From Taxillus chinensis (Eukaryota; Streptophyta; Magnoliopsida; Santalales; Loranthaceae), in NCBI GenBank assembly GCA_023512835.1, contig CM042084.1, forward strand, positions 52,243,531-52,307,530: a stretch of DNA of 64,000 nucleotides, given 5' to 3'. How positions within the stretch are numbered: position 1 is the first letter of the stretch; each line of letters starts with the position of its first letter. Below are positions 34,128 to 44,733 of this stretch, piece by piece. Made by a program: the position numbers and the translations under genes. The notes beneath the pieces are model-generated. The model worked only from the letters and a program-made list of their open reading frames with translations. It was not told where the DNA came from and searched no databases.

Positions 34128-35628
34128 TGATAACGTGCATTTTATGCCGTTATTCTAGTGTTTATTTAGGATGTTTAAGAGCATGATTAGAGCCTTATTG
34201 CTTCATATATCATATATATTTGCTCTAACCCCCTAGGAAGATGCTATTTGCAAATACATGCGCTTTTAAGCTGTTTTGGCAGGTTTTGGACCTCACTTTT
34301 GACATAGTAGATGGCCTCAAACAATTTGCGTGCAAGAACAAAAGTTTCTTAGAATGATGTCATCTACCTACCACAGAAATTTCAGAGCATTTGGAGCTGA
34401 ACGTGAATTCACCCATATCACGTGCAAGCCTATTTTTGCCTCTCAGGCCTCTACATGATGCAAGGAAGCTTGGGGAGAAGTTTGAGCTGATTTGGAGGTG
34501 CACGTGAATTCACCATATCACGTGCAAATTGGCGTGCAGAGATATTTTTTGGACCGATCCAATCGTTTTTCCATGCCGATCATTTGTTCCTGAAGGCCCA
34601 AGTCCAAATTGTGGATGGAAGATAGAGTTTTTAATGTTTCAAGTGTTACTTATCAAAACTACGCCGTTTTGATAAGTGGGCTAGGTTACACACCTCAAGG
34701 CCCATCCAAACTCTATAAATAAGAGCTCCACGCCCTCTGCTATGCATGCCTAACCCCCACACACGTTTTAGAGAGAGAGAGAGAGGCTCCACGACTTGGA
34801 GGTGCTCCTTGACCTAGGAGAGCAGCCGTCGCAGCAGCCGTCGCGGATTTTGGAGCCTGGATTTGAAGCTTTGCTGTGCGCGTGATCAAGAAGAAGATGT
34901 TGAGCTTTTCTGCTTTGTGTTTGCTTGTAATCATGCGTGAGTAGTCTTTTAATCTAGGGGAGCAATGTAGCCCCCTTGTTGTTTTGCTGTGTTTATGAAT
35001 ATTGGGTTTGGATGATTGAGTTTTGCATGTTTTATGAATCTGTTCTTAAGTTCTATCTTTGGATGTACACCTTGGTATTCTTAGCCTTAGTCTGGGGCGG
35101 ATTGAGATTCATAACTTATTTGTGATTGGTGTGATCATTATCCTTTTGCAAGTATGATTTATTGGCTTTGCATGTTTGTGTGTTTAGATGACCATTCTGG
35201 CATACAACTCTTAAAAGGACCTCAATGACCATTTGTTGTCCTTGGCTTGTGTTTAGCATGTTTTCAATCAGACAACCCTAATATCATGAACCAGTAGAGA
35301 TAACATAGGGAGGTGAAATTGTGACCCTAGATGCTTTTAATCCTTGAATCTTAATCCTAAAATCACTTTACTTTCTTTGTTTATTTAGAAAACCAAATAA
35401 AAATTAGATCTTTAGTTTAAAAAAGAAAACTTTTTGCCAAGACATTTTATAGAACAATAGTAATTGGGTGTTTTGATTTGAGAACTAGAGAACTAGGTTA
35501 ATCCCTGTGGGTTCGACCCCTTTCTTGCTGCTATTCTTTTAGTGCAAACTTAGGGAATTTATTATTTTGAAGAGAGATTTAACGACATTAGCTAGCTCTT
35601 TTAGAGAGGCTAAAAATCTTGTCTGTCA
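34128..35628 (+). repeat. Athila element 3' LTR
   Basis: 1501 bases, TGATAACG...GTCTGTCA, nearly identical to 12999-14502. TATAAATA at 34714-34721. Followed directly by the TCTGC duplication. Confidence 0.95.
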
Positions 35629-36249
35629 TCTGCCCCCTTCCTTTTACGTTTTCATCAAAAAAAAAGACATCAAAAAAAAAAAACAATTCTCCTTCATTTC
35701 CCTATTTCTTACGCCCACCTTCTTTATTCCCAGTCACCAAAAATCTCAAACCCAAAAAATACGTCACTCCAGTCCTCCAAATACTAGGAAATCTTTTTCA
35801 CAAATCTCATTGCCAGATTTGTTGGTTCAATTGGAGCAGGCGACTATAGGCGTGGACGGGATTCACGCGACGATCCGGTGTTTGAAGCTCTAAAGTCGGT
35901 TCTATAATCCTAGTCGATTTCTATCATTTATTATTTCTTAGCTTATTTATCTTTATATTAGATGTAATTCTTAGTCTTTTCCTGTATATTTTCTTTCTTT
36001 TTTCAGTTGTTGTTCTGTGTTGTATTTCCCTTGTATTTCGTTTTTTTTTCTGTATATATTGTATGTTGTAATATGTAAAGAATAGTAGTGAAAAAAAAAG
36101 AGAGCAAAAAAAAAAGGAATGAAAACAAAAACAAAACAAAAGGAAAAAGGAAAAAGAGAGAGGGTGGCTTCGTTTTTTTATGTTATGGTATGTCACAATC
36201 ACACAATTCACGTTTTATTCGGATATGCATGTGTTTTGATATGGTCAAT

Positions 36250-36460
36250 TCTTAAACAAATATAACAAACAAAAACAAAAACAAAAACGTTTTGCAATAA
36301 AATGTTTTCAAAATGTTTTCAATAAAATGTGTTGAAAATGTTTTAATAAAATGTTTTCTAAAATGTCTTTCAAAAAAAAAACAAAAACAAAAACAAAAAC
36401 AAAAACAAAAACAAAAACAAAAACGAAACAAAACAAAAACAAAATGTTTTTCTAACAAAA
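36250..36460 (+). repeat. AAACAAA low-complexity array
   Basis: Runs of AAACAAAAAC-type sequence (tightest at 36370-36440) with interspersed AAAATGTTTT motifs, inside the right half of the Tat-type solo LTR. The K/Q-rich frame through it is not a gene. Confidence 0.85.
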
Positions 36461-36983
36461 CAAAAGAAAAAAAATGTTTTCTAACCGAAAAAAAAGGGAA
36501 AGCAAAAAAAAAAAACATGTTTCCATTTTTTAGGACTTCAATTTCCAAAATAAAACAAAAAAAACCCAAAACAAACCCCTAGGATCTCATTCTCCACTTT
36601 AAACAAAAACCCAAAACTTTTAAGATTCCCTTTAGAAATTTAGGGTAAATCTATTTTAATCATGACTTTAATAAATAACTTAGCTAAATAAAAACCATAG
36701 ACTTTTTAGGAAACCTAACCCAGTTGTGGCAGTACAAATAAAATAGAAAACCTCCTCCTCCGAAAATATATACCGAAAGGGCGCTGTAGGGGTGCTAATC
36801 CTTCCCTACACATAACCAACTCCCGGACCCTTCTTTGATAACGCAGACCACACCTTTAAACTACTCAAAGTAGAGGGTATCCAACTGTACCCCAAAAACA
36901 GTTGGTGGCGACTCTAAATTTTCTCACCATTGGTCTAGTTTGAGTTCACCCCAAACGGGCCCGGACGAAAACCAGTGATGACA

Positions 36984-37740
36984 CCAGTGAAGCCAAAGTG
37001 CAAGCCAGTACAGCAGAAATTGCGAAGAATGAGACCGGAGATGCTGCTGAAGATTAAAGAAGAAGTCAAAAAGCAATGGGACGCAGGGTTTCTAAGTGTC
37101 TCCCACTATCCAGAATGGGTGGCCAATGTTATACCAGTACCGAAGAAAGGAGGCAAAGTACGCATGTGTGTCGATTATAGAGATCTAAACTGAGCCAGTC
37201 CGAAAGACAACTTCCCACTTCCTCATATTGATACCCTAGTAGATAACACAGCAAAGCATGCTCTATTCTCATTCATGGTTGGCTTCTCGGGCTACAACCA
37301 GATTCGTATGGCCCCCGAACACAAGGAGAGGACGACTTTCACGACACTTTGGGGCACATTCTGTTATAATGTGATGCCGTTTGGATTGAAGAATGCGGGG
37401 GCAACCTATCAGCAAGCATGGTGACCCTATTCCATGACATGATGCATAAAGAAGTCAAGGTCTATGCGGATGATATGATAGCTAAATCGCGGAGCACTGA
37501 AGGTCACATCGAAGTACTCCGTAAGCTTTTTAATAGACTACGGAAATATCAACTCAAATTGAACCTGCAAAAATGCACTTTTGGAGCCATGTCGGGAAAA
37601 CTGTTAGGTTTTATTGTGAGCGAAAAGGAGTGGAAATTGATCCAGACAAGGTTCGAGCTATCCAGGAGATACCCCCACCACAAACTATCAAAGAGGTCAG
37701 AGGATTTCTCGAACGATTGAATTACATTGCCTGATTCATT
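36984..37740 (+). pseudogene. Tat/Ogre reverse transcriptase, main part, broken
   Basis: Continues from 11547. VKPKCKPVQQKLRRM, WDAGFLSVSHYPEWVANVIP and VCIDYRDLN-type VRMCVDYRDLN end at a TGA (37191). PKDNFPLPHIDTLVDN and FGLKNAGATYQQ follow, with a frame change near 37415. The catalytic motif is YADD (37463-37474), a known variant of YVDD. KLLGFIVSEK near 37600 ends the fingers-palm region; a further shift near 37630 leads toward the connection. Three or more breaks. Confidence 0.88.
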
Positions 37741-38780
37741 TCACAATTAACGGCCATATGCGAACCCATTTTCAAGACATTACGGAAGGATAACCCTGAA
37801 GTTTGAAATGACAAATGTCAAGAAGCTTTTGACAGGATCAAGCAATATCTGTCCAATCCACCTGTTTTGGTCCCCCCAGTACCAGACAGACCCTTGATCT
37901 TATACTTGACTGTTCAGGAGTCCTCAATGAGTTGTGTCTTGGGGCAACATGATTCTACATGCAAGTAGGAGTAGGCCATTTATTATCTCAGCAAGAAGTT
38001 CACCATCAATGAAGAGAACTATACACCATTGGAAAAGACATGTTGTGCCTTTGTGTGGATAACAAGACGATTAAGGCAGTACACTCTTTATCATACCACA
38101 TGGCTAATTTCAAGGCATGATCCACTCAAATATCTCTTGGAAAAGCCATCCATCTATGGAAGAATTGCCAGATGGCAATTGGTCCTATCAGAATATGATA
38201 TCATCTATGTTCCTCAAAAAGCCATCAAAGGGAGTGCAATAGCTGATTACTTGGCAGACAAAGCACTAGAAGATTACGGGCCTATGACTATTGGATTTCC
38301 AGATGAGCACATCAACATCCTTATAGCCGAGGTATCAGACATGTGGACTATGTGGTTTGATTGAGCCTCTAGTCTCTTGGGGCACGGCGTTGGGGCCATC
38401 TTGATATCTCTAAAGGGCGAACATTTCCCAATGGCAGCAAAGTTAACCTTCCCCTGCGCCAACAATGTAGCAGAATATGAGGCCTGTGTGATGGGACTTC
38501 AAGAAGCAATTAACAAAGGAATCAAAAAATTACGAGTGTTTGGCAATTCTGCACTTATCATTTTTCAAGTAAAGGGAGAATAGGAGACTCGAAACCACAA
38601 ATTAATCCCATATTGGAAGTACGTTACGGAGTTAGCCGAGCAATTCGAAGACATCACATTCAAGCATATGCCCAGGGAATACAATCAGATTCCTGATGTG
38701 CTAGCTACTCTAGCCTCCCTCCTTCGACTAGACACAAAGTTGGAAGTCCAGTCTTTCGATATCCGTATACAAGATGCTCC
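37741..38780 (+). pseudogene. Tat/Ogre RNase H and additional RNase H (aRNH), broken
   Basis: First RNase H: about 37830-38270, with EENYTPLEKTCCAFVW (about 38010-38060), LISRHDPLKYLLEKP and SAIADYLADKA. A second, archaeal-type RNase H, the hallmark of Tat elements, follows at 38331-38720: MWFD then a TGA (38362-38364), GHGVGAILISLKGEHFP, NNVAEYEACVMGLQEAI, FGNSALIIFQVKGE, and IPDVLATLASL. In the third motif the usual aspartate (GDS) reads asparagine (GNS), so this copy would be catalytically impaired even without stops. Confidence 0.87.
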
Positions 38781-39703
38781 TGCACATTGCATGGCCATTG
38801 AAGGAAATATTGAACAAAAGCCCTAGTTTGATGACATCAGATAGTATTTGCTCAAGCAAGAATACCCAGCCGAGGCCTCTGAGTTTGATAAACGAAATTC
38901 TGACGGTCGGCGTCCAACTATTACTTTGATGGTCCCGTTCTATATAAGAGAAACCATGACATGGTGTTATTGCGTTGTGTGGCAAAAGAAGAGTCGAAAC
39001 AGATAATGAAAGAAGTGCACGAAGGAGAATGCGGTTCACATGTGAATGGACATGCATTAACAAGACAAATTATGCGAATGGGCTATTATTGGGTCACTAT
39101 AGAAAAAGATTGCATTGAATATGTGCGCAAATGCCTCAAGTGTCAAATTTATGGCGATAAGATCCAAGTACCTCCATCCAAGCTGCATGTGATGGTTTCC
39201 CCATGGCCCTTCATGCTATGGGGCATCGACGTCATCGGACCAATCTCGCCAAAAGCATCCAATGGTCACCGCTTCATGTTGGTGGCCATCGATTATTTTA
39301 CCAAGTGGGTAGAAGCAGCGTCATATGCTAATTTCACACAAGTTGTGGTGCTCAATTTTCTGCGAAGCAACATTATATGTCGATACGGGCTTCCTGAGTA
39401 GATCATAACAGACAATGCTGTCAATCTGAACAGTCGAGTGATGGGTAAGTTGTGCGAAACATACAAAATCCAACACCACAACTCGACTCCCTATCGCCCA
39501 AAAATGAATGGAGCAGTTGAAGCGGCCAATAAGAACATCAAGAACAATATCAGAAAGATGACTGAGACAAACAAAGATTGGCATGAGAACCTACCATATG
39601 CTTTTCATGCTTACCGCACCTCGGTACGTACATCAACTGGGGCAACTTTGTTTTCTTTGGTCTACGGTATCGAAACAGTTCTACCTATCGAAGTGGAGAT
39701 ACC
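38781..39703 (+). pseudogene. Tat/Ogre integrase, truncated
   Basis: Zinc module: HEGECGSHVNGH then CLKCQIYGD (39015-39160). Core: WGIDVIGPISPKASNGH (about 39220) with the first aspartate, the second in ITDNAVNLN (about 39410) just after a TAG at 39399-39401, and the glutamate in GAVEAANKNI (about 39510). SVRTSTGATLFSLVYG and TVLPIEVEIP follow. The coding sequence stops at 39703, where the minus-strand Athila LTR begins; the C-terminal end is not in the window. Confidence 0.88.
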
Positions 39704-41237
39704 TGACCTAAAGAGTTTTATATATGGTATAGGTATGCAGCAAGTGCACTGGCCAGGTAATAAGTGGAGTATTGAAACCCCGATTATCGATCCCACAGGC
39801 AAGGAACTATTGCTGAAAAATAGATGATGACTAAACTAACAGATTTGGTCCATGTCTGGAGATATGATTTAAGTTGTGCAAATAGTTTGAATTCTGAATA
39901 GCTAAAGCAAAAGTCAGATTGTTGGCAAGCAATTGGTATAGAGATTTCAGTGATTAAGGATCTAGGGTCACAATGTTTACCACCCAATGGATTGTAATAA
40001 TCTGGATTATGACACTTATTCTTGATTTAAGCTCTAATTGATGTTCATGTTAATTATCTCCTACCTATCTTACATTTGGTCCATGCTAAGATAGATTTAA
40101 GGCTTTTATCCCATTTGGCTCATGTGAATAAAAGTGGTCAAGGTAGATTAACAATCTAATAGTTATAGACTTGGTCCATCATACAACATTAAATCTAATT
40201 CACTAGTGTTCCTCCCTAGACAAGGGCTAAGATTACCTAATCAGGCATTTGCTTCCATACAAGTGAATTAAACAAGAACTGAATTTCATTTCATTGGACA
40301 AGCATAAACCATTAACCAAACTACTTACAACACATTGGGGGCTACATTGCTCCCCTAGACTAACAAAACTACCCCATAATCATAATGAAAGCAATAGAAA
40401 TTACAAGAAAGAACATGATTACAGTACCGGGACAATAAAGGAAGAACCCAAAATGAACCAGGACTCCGGCCTCCAAAGACTCCGGCATCTGTTGCCCAAA
40501 ATCGCTCCTCTCCAACTCCAGTGCCGCCAAAGGACAATCTGATCTTTCAGCAACGGCTATAGTTCTTCTTCAGAACTCAGATCAGATTGTCTAACCAAGG
40601 ATGATTCACAATGCCTCCCAAGCCCCCTATTTATAATATTTAGTGGTCCAAATTAGGGTTACAAAAGGTGTGCCCTAATTATAAGTGTGGTCGCAACCAA
40701 AACGACGTCATTTTGGTTAGTGACACTATTTGACGTTCCAGGCTCAATAAAACTCAAACTACACCAAATTTGACCCAAGTTCTTTAGATGAAAATGATTA
40801 AAACAACAAAACACATCATTTGGAGCTCAAAACTGCCTGCACGCGAGAATGCACGTGAGAAGATCCTTTTCGCGGGCAGCTCCAAATCAGCCCAAATTTG
40901 CTCCAAAGCTTCAGTAAAACTTGTAGAAAGCATCCATGCATCAAATGCCTTGCATGCGAGAAACACCTTTTCGCGTGCACCTTCATTTTGCTCTTATTTT
41001 TCTTCCATCTCATTCTTATAGCTTCCTCTTTAGTGTATGGAGTGATCTAGCCAAGGTGTGTGGGAAAAAATTGCTCCAAAACCTGCCAAAAACACTTAAA
41101 AAGTACAACTATACACCAAACAAGGTCTTCCTAGGGGTTAGAGCAAATATATGCAAAATACCATGCAAATAGGCTCAAAACACACTCTAAAACACCCTAA
41201 ATATGGCATAGGATAACGGCATAAATGCTCGTTATCA
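39704..41237 (-). repeat. Athila (minus) 3' LTR
   Basis: 1534 bases. On the minus strand it begins TGATAACGAGCATTTATGCC at 41237, close to the start of the plus-strand Athila LTR, and ends near TTTAGGTCA at 39704. U3 has CACGCGAGAA/TTTTCGCGGGCAG-type half-sites (40850-40980), an ACGTCA-core inverted repeat near 40700 and a TATAAATA box (minus) at 40628-40635. Confidence 0.9.
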
Positions 41238-42516
41238 AATTGCCCCACACTTAAACCTTTGCTTGTCCTCAAGCAAAAAGAAACAAACACATGATCAAAT
41301 TGGAAAGAAATAATAAAATAACAAACAAGAGAGACATGGTTTCCTAAGGCATACAACTCTATCATGATGAAGTAGACATTCTAGCAGCTAAAATGAATCA
41401 CAAATTAATCTAAACTTGCCCTTACTATCAAGTCCAACAACCATGTAATATCATTACTAAAAGTTTAGATAGAAGCAAACATGCAATGATAAAATGAAAC
41501 TTAGCTTCCCCTGAAAGTCCTCACCAAGGTTAGAGCAGCCTCACTCAAATATATCTTTCTTTTCTCTCCTCTCATGCCTTACTATCAATGCCTAACAGCT
41601 AAGGAGGATGTGTACAATCTACTCTCACACTCGTTACTAGCTATTGATTAAGTTTTTGCCAAGTAAACATGAGGGATCCCCATTGTGCTCGTGAAGGAAA
41701 ACACACCCTCTATTATACTTTTTGCAACTCACACACTATTCTAACTCAATAACTCACACTCCACATTGGAGCTAGCAATTTACGCTCATCACTCTCAATA
41801 AAAACCACTCAGTCTATGTGGCTGCACACTGAACAACAACCCATTGTAAATTTTGTTTTTTTTTTGTTTTTTTTTTGACACTTTTTTTATAATAACCTTA
41901 CAAGGTTGCATTTTATGCTCTCCCTTGATGGATTATTCACTCTGCTATTTTCCTCACGCAACCCTTTTATTACACATAAACATCAATAGGGTTTTTTTTA
42001 AACAAGAACGATACTCAACATCACAAACTGAAATACTTGAATCACTAACACCACACACCAAACACTGAGCCACTAACAGGTACTTCTTATGCCTAATTAA
42101 CTCCAACCATTAAATAGCTAGTATTGAATATTAAGAGCAAATTGGTAACCTAATAACCCATAAAATACACTCAAAAGCAAGATAATGGTGCTCTCAAAAA
42201 GTATATGTCTATTCTACACTCAACTTCAGGGTTTACAAAGCTCATCCTAACATAACATGCTCAGCTTACTATTCAAATGTCAGCTCTAAAATCATGGTGA
42301 TATCATACAAGAAGTAAAGACATGCTCAACTAACTCATAACACACCTTAACTACTGAAACATCTTTATCACAACAGGATACTAAGGTGGTTAACATAGTT
42401 AACTAGAATTACATACCCTTGTAGCCATGCACCTCACAGCCAAAACATACATTCACAGCAAAAACATAAAAACAAATCATACATGCAACCACACAAGCAA
42501 CCGGTTCAAGGGAGAA

Positions 42517-42547
<31 letters not shown>

Positions 42548-42596
42548 TAAACTATGCAATCTCCTCAGAGCATGGGAAAAGGAAAAAGGAAGACCG
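41238..42596 (-). other. Athila (minus) polypurine tract and 3' noncoding region
   Basis: On the minus strand AGTGTGGGGCAATT immediately precedes the 3' LTR, and GCTTG-AGGA-CAAGC (41274-41261) precedes that. The remaining 1.3 kb is AT-rich and noncoding, with a poly-C run next to a CA repeat at 42516-42545 and a poly-T run near 41857. Confidence 0.78.
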
Positions 42597-43265
42597 TTAC
42601 TGGTTGGTGGGGACGCTGTAGTAGAAGATAACATGGGCCACCATTCTCCTAAGGCACGCTACAAAGTCAGCAGATGTTTCTCCTGTGAGCGCCCAAGTAT
42701 CCTTATGTTGCAACAGAGCTATCAAATAATAGCACACAAAAATCCCACAACTGAATTGATCAGGTTGTTGGGGAAGCTCCATTTCATTGAAGTGTACAAG
42801 AGGAAACTTGGATTTCAATAGCCCTTCTTTTCTAAGTGCGTTTTTGATTTTTTTCAAGAAACCATGGACGATCTTCTTCTTTCGTGTGGAAAACCCATGG
42901 GCTTGGCTTGGGTCATAGAGGACTGCATGGCCTATACTCCGGTCCAACTGCAAGAGTACGAAGTGTCGATCAAGGAGGACCGGTATAAGAACCTCATGGA
43001 CCTGGTGCCAAGAGCGATGTCCTTCTGCTGCTCTATTCATCCGCCGGCGGAAAATGTGCTCCTCTAAAGGCAGCTCATATATCTCGCATAGCATGATGGA
43101 GGTGTATTGAGTCATAGGATAGTCGTTGGGCTCAGCCTCCACCACGTGTCGCATCGTACGGCAGAATAAGTCAACGTCATTGGTAGATAAGTACTCATCG
43201 GCTAGGATACGCTGCAAATAGGATGACGTGAAGACTTCGGAATCACGCGTAAAGCGTGCTTGCAA
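42597..43265 (-). pseudogene. Athila second ORF: Ulp1/C48-like cysteine protease domain
   Basis: Open 222-codon stretch, the best copy of this domain. Residues counted from 43265: His101 in DRHFVLLQLD, Asp118 in VLYDPSQ, Gln167 and Cys173 in QPDQFSCGIFVCYY (codon at 42749-42747). This His-Asp-Gln-x5-Cys arrangement is that of Ulp1-type deSUMOylating proteases (peptidase family C48). Upstream, SSYLQRILADEYLSTNDVDL resembles the substrate-side helices of the fold. It ends YYSVPTNQ at a TAG. It is separated from the preceding coding part by a stop near 43285, so the gene is broken, but this domain has no internal stop. Confidence 0.8.
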
Positions 43266-43427
43266 GGTATCTCCGTGAGTAAACTACTGAAAAGCAGCTG
43301 TGGCATCAGCAGTGGAGAGGGCCGGATTGAGATGAATGTAGATGGGCTCCCCGAGGTTATCTTCCTGGGGAGCTTCTGATGAAGCACCGGACCACCATTG
43401 CAATGGCTGGATTAAGGGAACAAGGGC

Positions 43428-44733
43428 CTATGAAGAGCTGGGCCCTTCTAGTGGTGTAAAATAAATGGGAGCTACTAGAGGAGAAGGTGGAGCTGTGTAG
43501 GGCTCCGCCTCTTGTGGATAATGTGGATACTTTGGTGTCTCTTCGCTATGTGCAGCGGGCTGCTGTACCGGAGGTGACGGTGCATCAAATGGATCCACCA
43601 CAAGAGGTGTAGGAGTTTTCTTCTTTTTCTTCCCCAGGGCCTTCCTGATCTTGCCGAGCAGACCTTTAACTTCCTTCTGCTCCTTGAGGATGAGAGTTTG
43701 ATTTTTCTTCAGCAGCCCGATCTCCTGAGCGGTCTCTGCCTGTGCCTCTTGTAGTCGAGCTGTTTGCCTCTGTAAATCTTCATAAGAAGCAGCAGGAGTT
43801 GGCTCCGGGGCTTCCCAGGGTTGGGCCGATGGACAAGAGGTTGCTTGTTGGTCATGAGAGATGTACTCGAGCAACTCCTCCAGCTGATGTCTTGTGATGT
43901 GGCCATTAGTGAAGGCCCAGTTAAGAATGTCAGCTTCACTGATAACTTGGCCACTGACGCCTTGGAAGAAGTTGTAGACCTCCTCCTTATGAACGTTGAA
44001 CTGCATGTACATGGCAGTCAACTGGAAAATGTGCTGTCGGAGGGCGTTCATGGGAGTAGAGGTGTCCCTAAACTGCTCAGTGGGTCGCTCCATATGCACG
44101 CTGTGACGTGAAGGCTGTGGAGTGACGTGGATACTATCTCCCCATTTGCCTTTGTAGCTAACTCCTAAGGCAGCCTCTGGATGGAGAACGCGTAACCGTA
44201 GGTTATCCGGGAAAACAGTGGGCACTAGTTGAGCACAAAGATTACCATATTGATATTGCAGAAACATGCTAAGTAGTCTACTATATAAGCATTTGTGAAT
44301 GTCCCGTTTCCATAATTTAAAAATTTCAGCAGCCCAATCGATGTGTAACTAACGATCTATGCAAAACATGAACTCCAAATGGGACTTAGGGACTGAGTCT
44401 ACGCCACTTGTCTATAACAGTAAGCACCTCCCTACCAAATTGGCAAGGCAATGGTATTTCACATGAAATCCGTTTTTAGAAAATTGCCGACGTCTCCCAA
44501 ATTCCTTATTATACTGTAAAGCTCTACCATAATCTCCTAAGTTCAGGTCAGGTATTTCATGCATGGGATTTGGCAGATCAAAGCAGTCTCTCAACATAGC
44601 AGGGGAAATAGAAATTAACACACCTAGAACTTCCCTAATTATCTCATCATCTTCCTCATTGACATAGACTGAATTGTAAAAGTCTAACATGGCAGGATAG
44701 TATATCACTGCGAGTGCATACTAACCTTCCTAG
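43428..44733 (-). pseudogene. Athila second ORF: N-terminal domain and coiled coil
   Basis: Minus-strand frames 44708-44412 and 44267-43428. First: LDFYNSVYVNEEDDEIIREV, GVLISISPAMLRDCFDLPNP and KNGFHVKYHCLANLVGRCLL, resembling the plant-transposon-protein family domain. Second, 279 codons from 44267: LTAMYMQFNVHKEEVYNFFQ and a probable coiled coil (DLQRQTARLQEAQAETAQEI, about codons 160-215), followed by KIRKALGKKKKK, a basic patch that could serve nuclear import, then a P-rich tail. Stops separate the pieces. The solo LTR at 44734 cuts the gene from its start. Confidence 0.78.

Larger units (their letters stand above)
12999..35628 (+). mobile_element. Athila-type element, complete, TSD TCTGC
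   Basis: LTRs at 12999-14502 and 34128-35628 begin TGATAACG and end GTCTGTCA; TCTGC flanks at 12994-12998 and 35629-35633. Internal order: primer site, gag, protease, RT, RNase H, integrase, internal promoter-like region, second ORF, long AT-rich 3' region, polypurine tract. Without the nested chromovirus it is about 13.4 kb. The LTRs differ at only about 14-16 places by eye, so insertion looks recent, although every ORF is broken. Absence of a chromodomain and the tRNA-Asp-like primer site support Athila. Confidence 0.93.
11553..36983 (+). mobile_element. Tat-type solo LTR, split by an Athila element; TSD CTAGT/CCAGT
   Basis: Starts TGTTGGACCCC at 11553 and ends GTGATGACA at 36983. Flanks are CTAGT (11548-11552) and CCAGT (36984-36988), a one-base mismatch that fits an old TSD. 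Its own sequence is 11553-12998 plus 35634-36983, about 2.8 kb, with no coding region; everything between is a later Athila insertion. It contains a TTCGACC-rich tandem array, A-rich low-complexity DNA and a GGTGGCGACTC motif near 36905. Assignment to Tat/Ogre rests on the TGTTGGACC start and length, so clade is less certain than boundaries. Confidence 0.75.

Noticed and set aside
36252..36582. F/C-rich and K/Q-rich frames
   Set aside because: AAACAAA low-complexity DNA; no conserved protein.
42864..43067. Plus-strand frame opposite the Ulp1-like domain
   Set aside because: Shadow of the minus-strand coding sequence with the H-D-Q-C motif.
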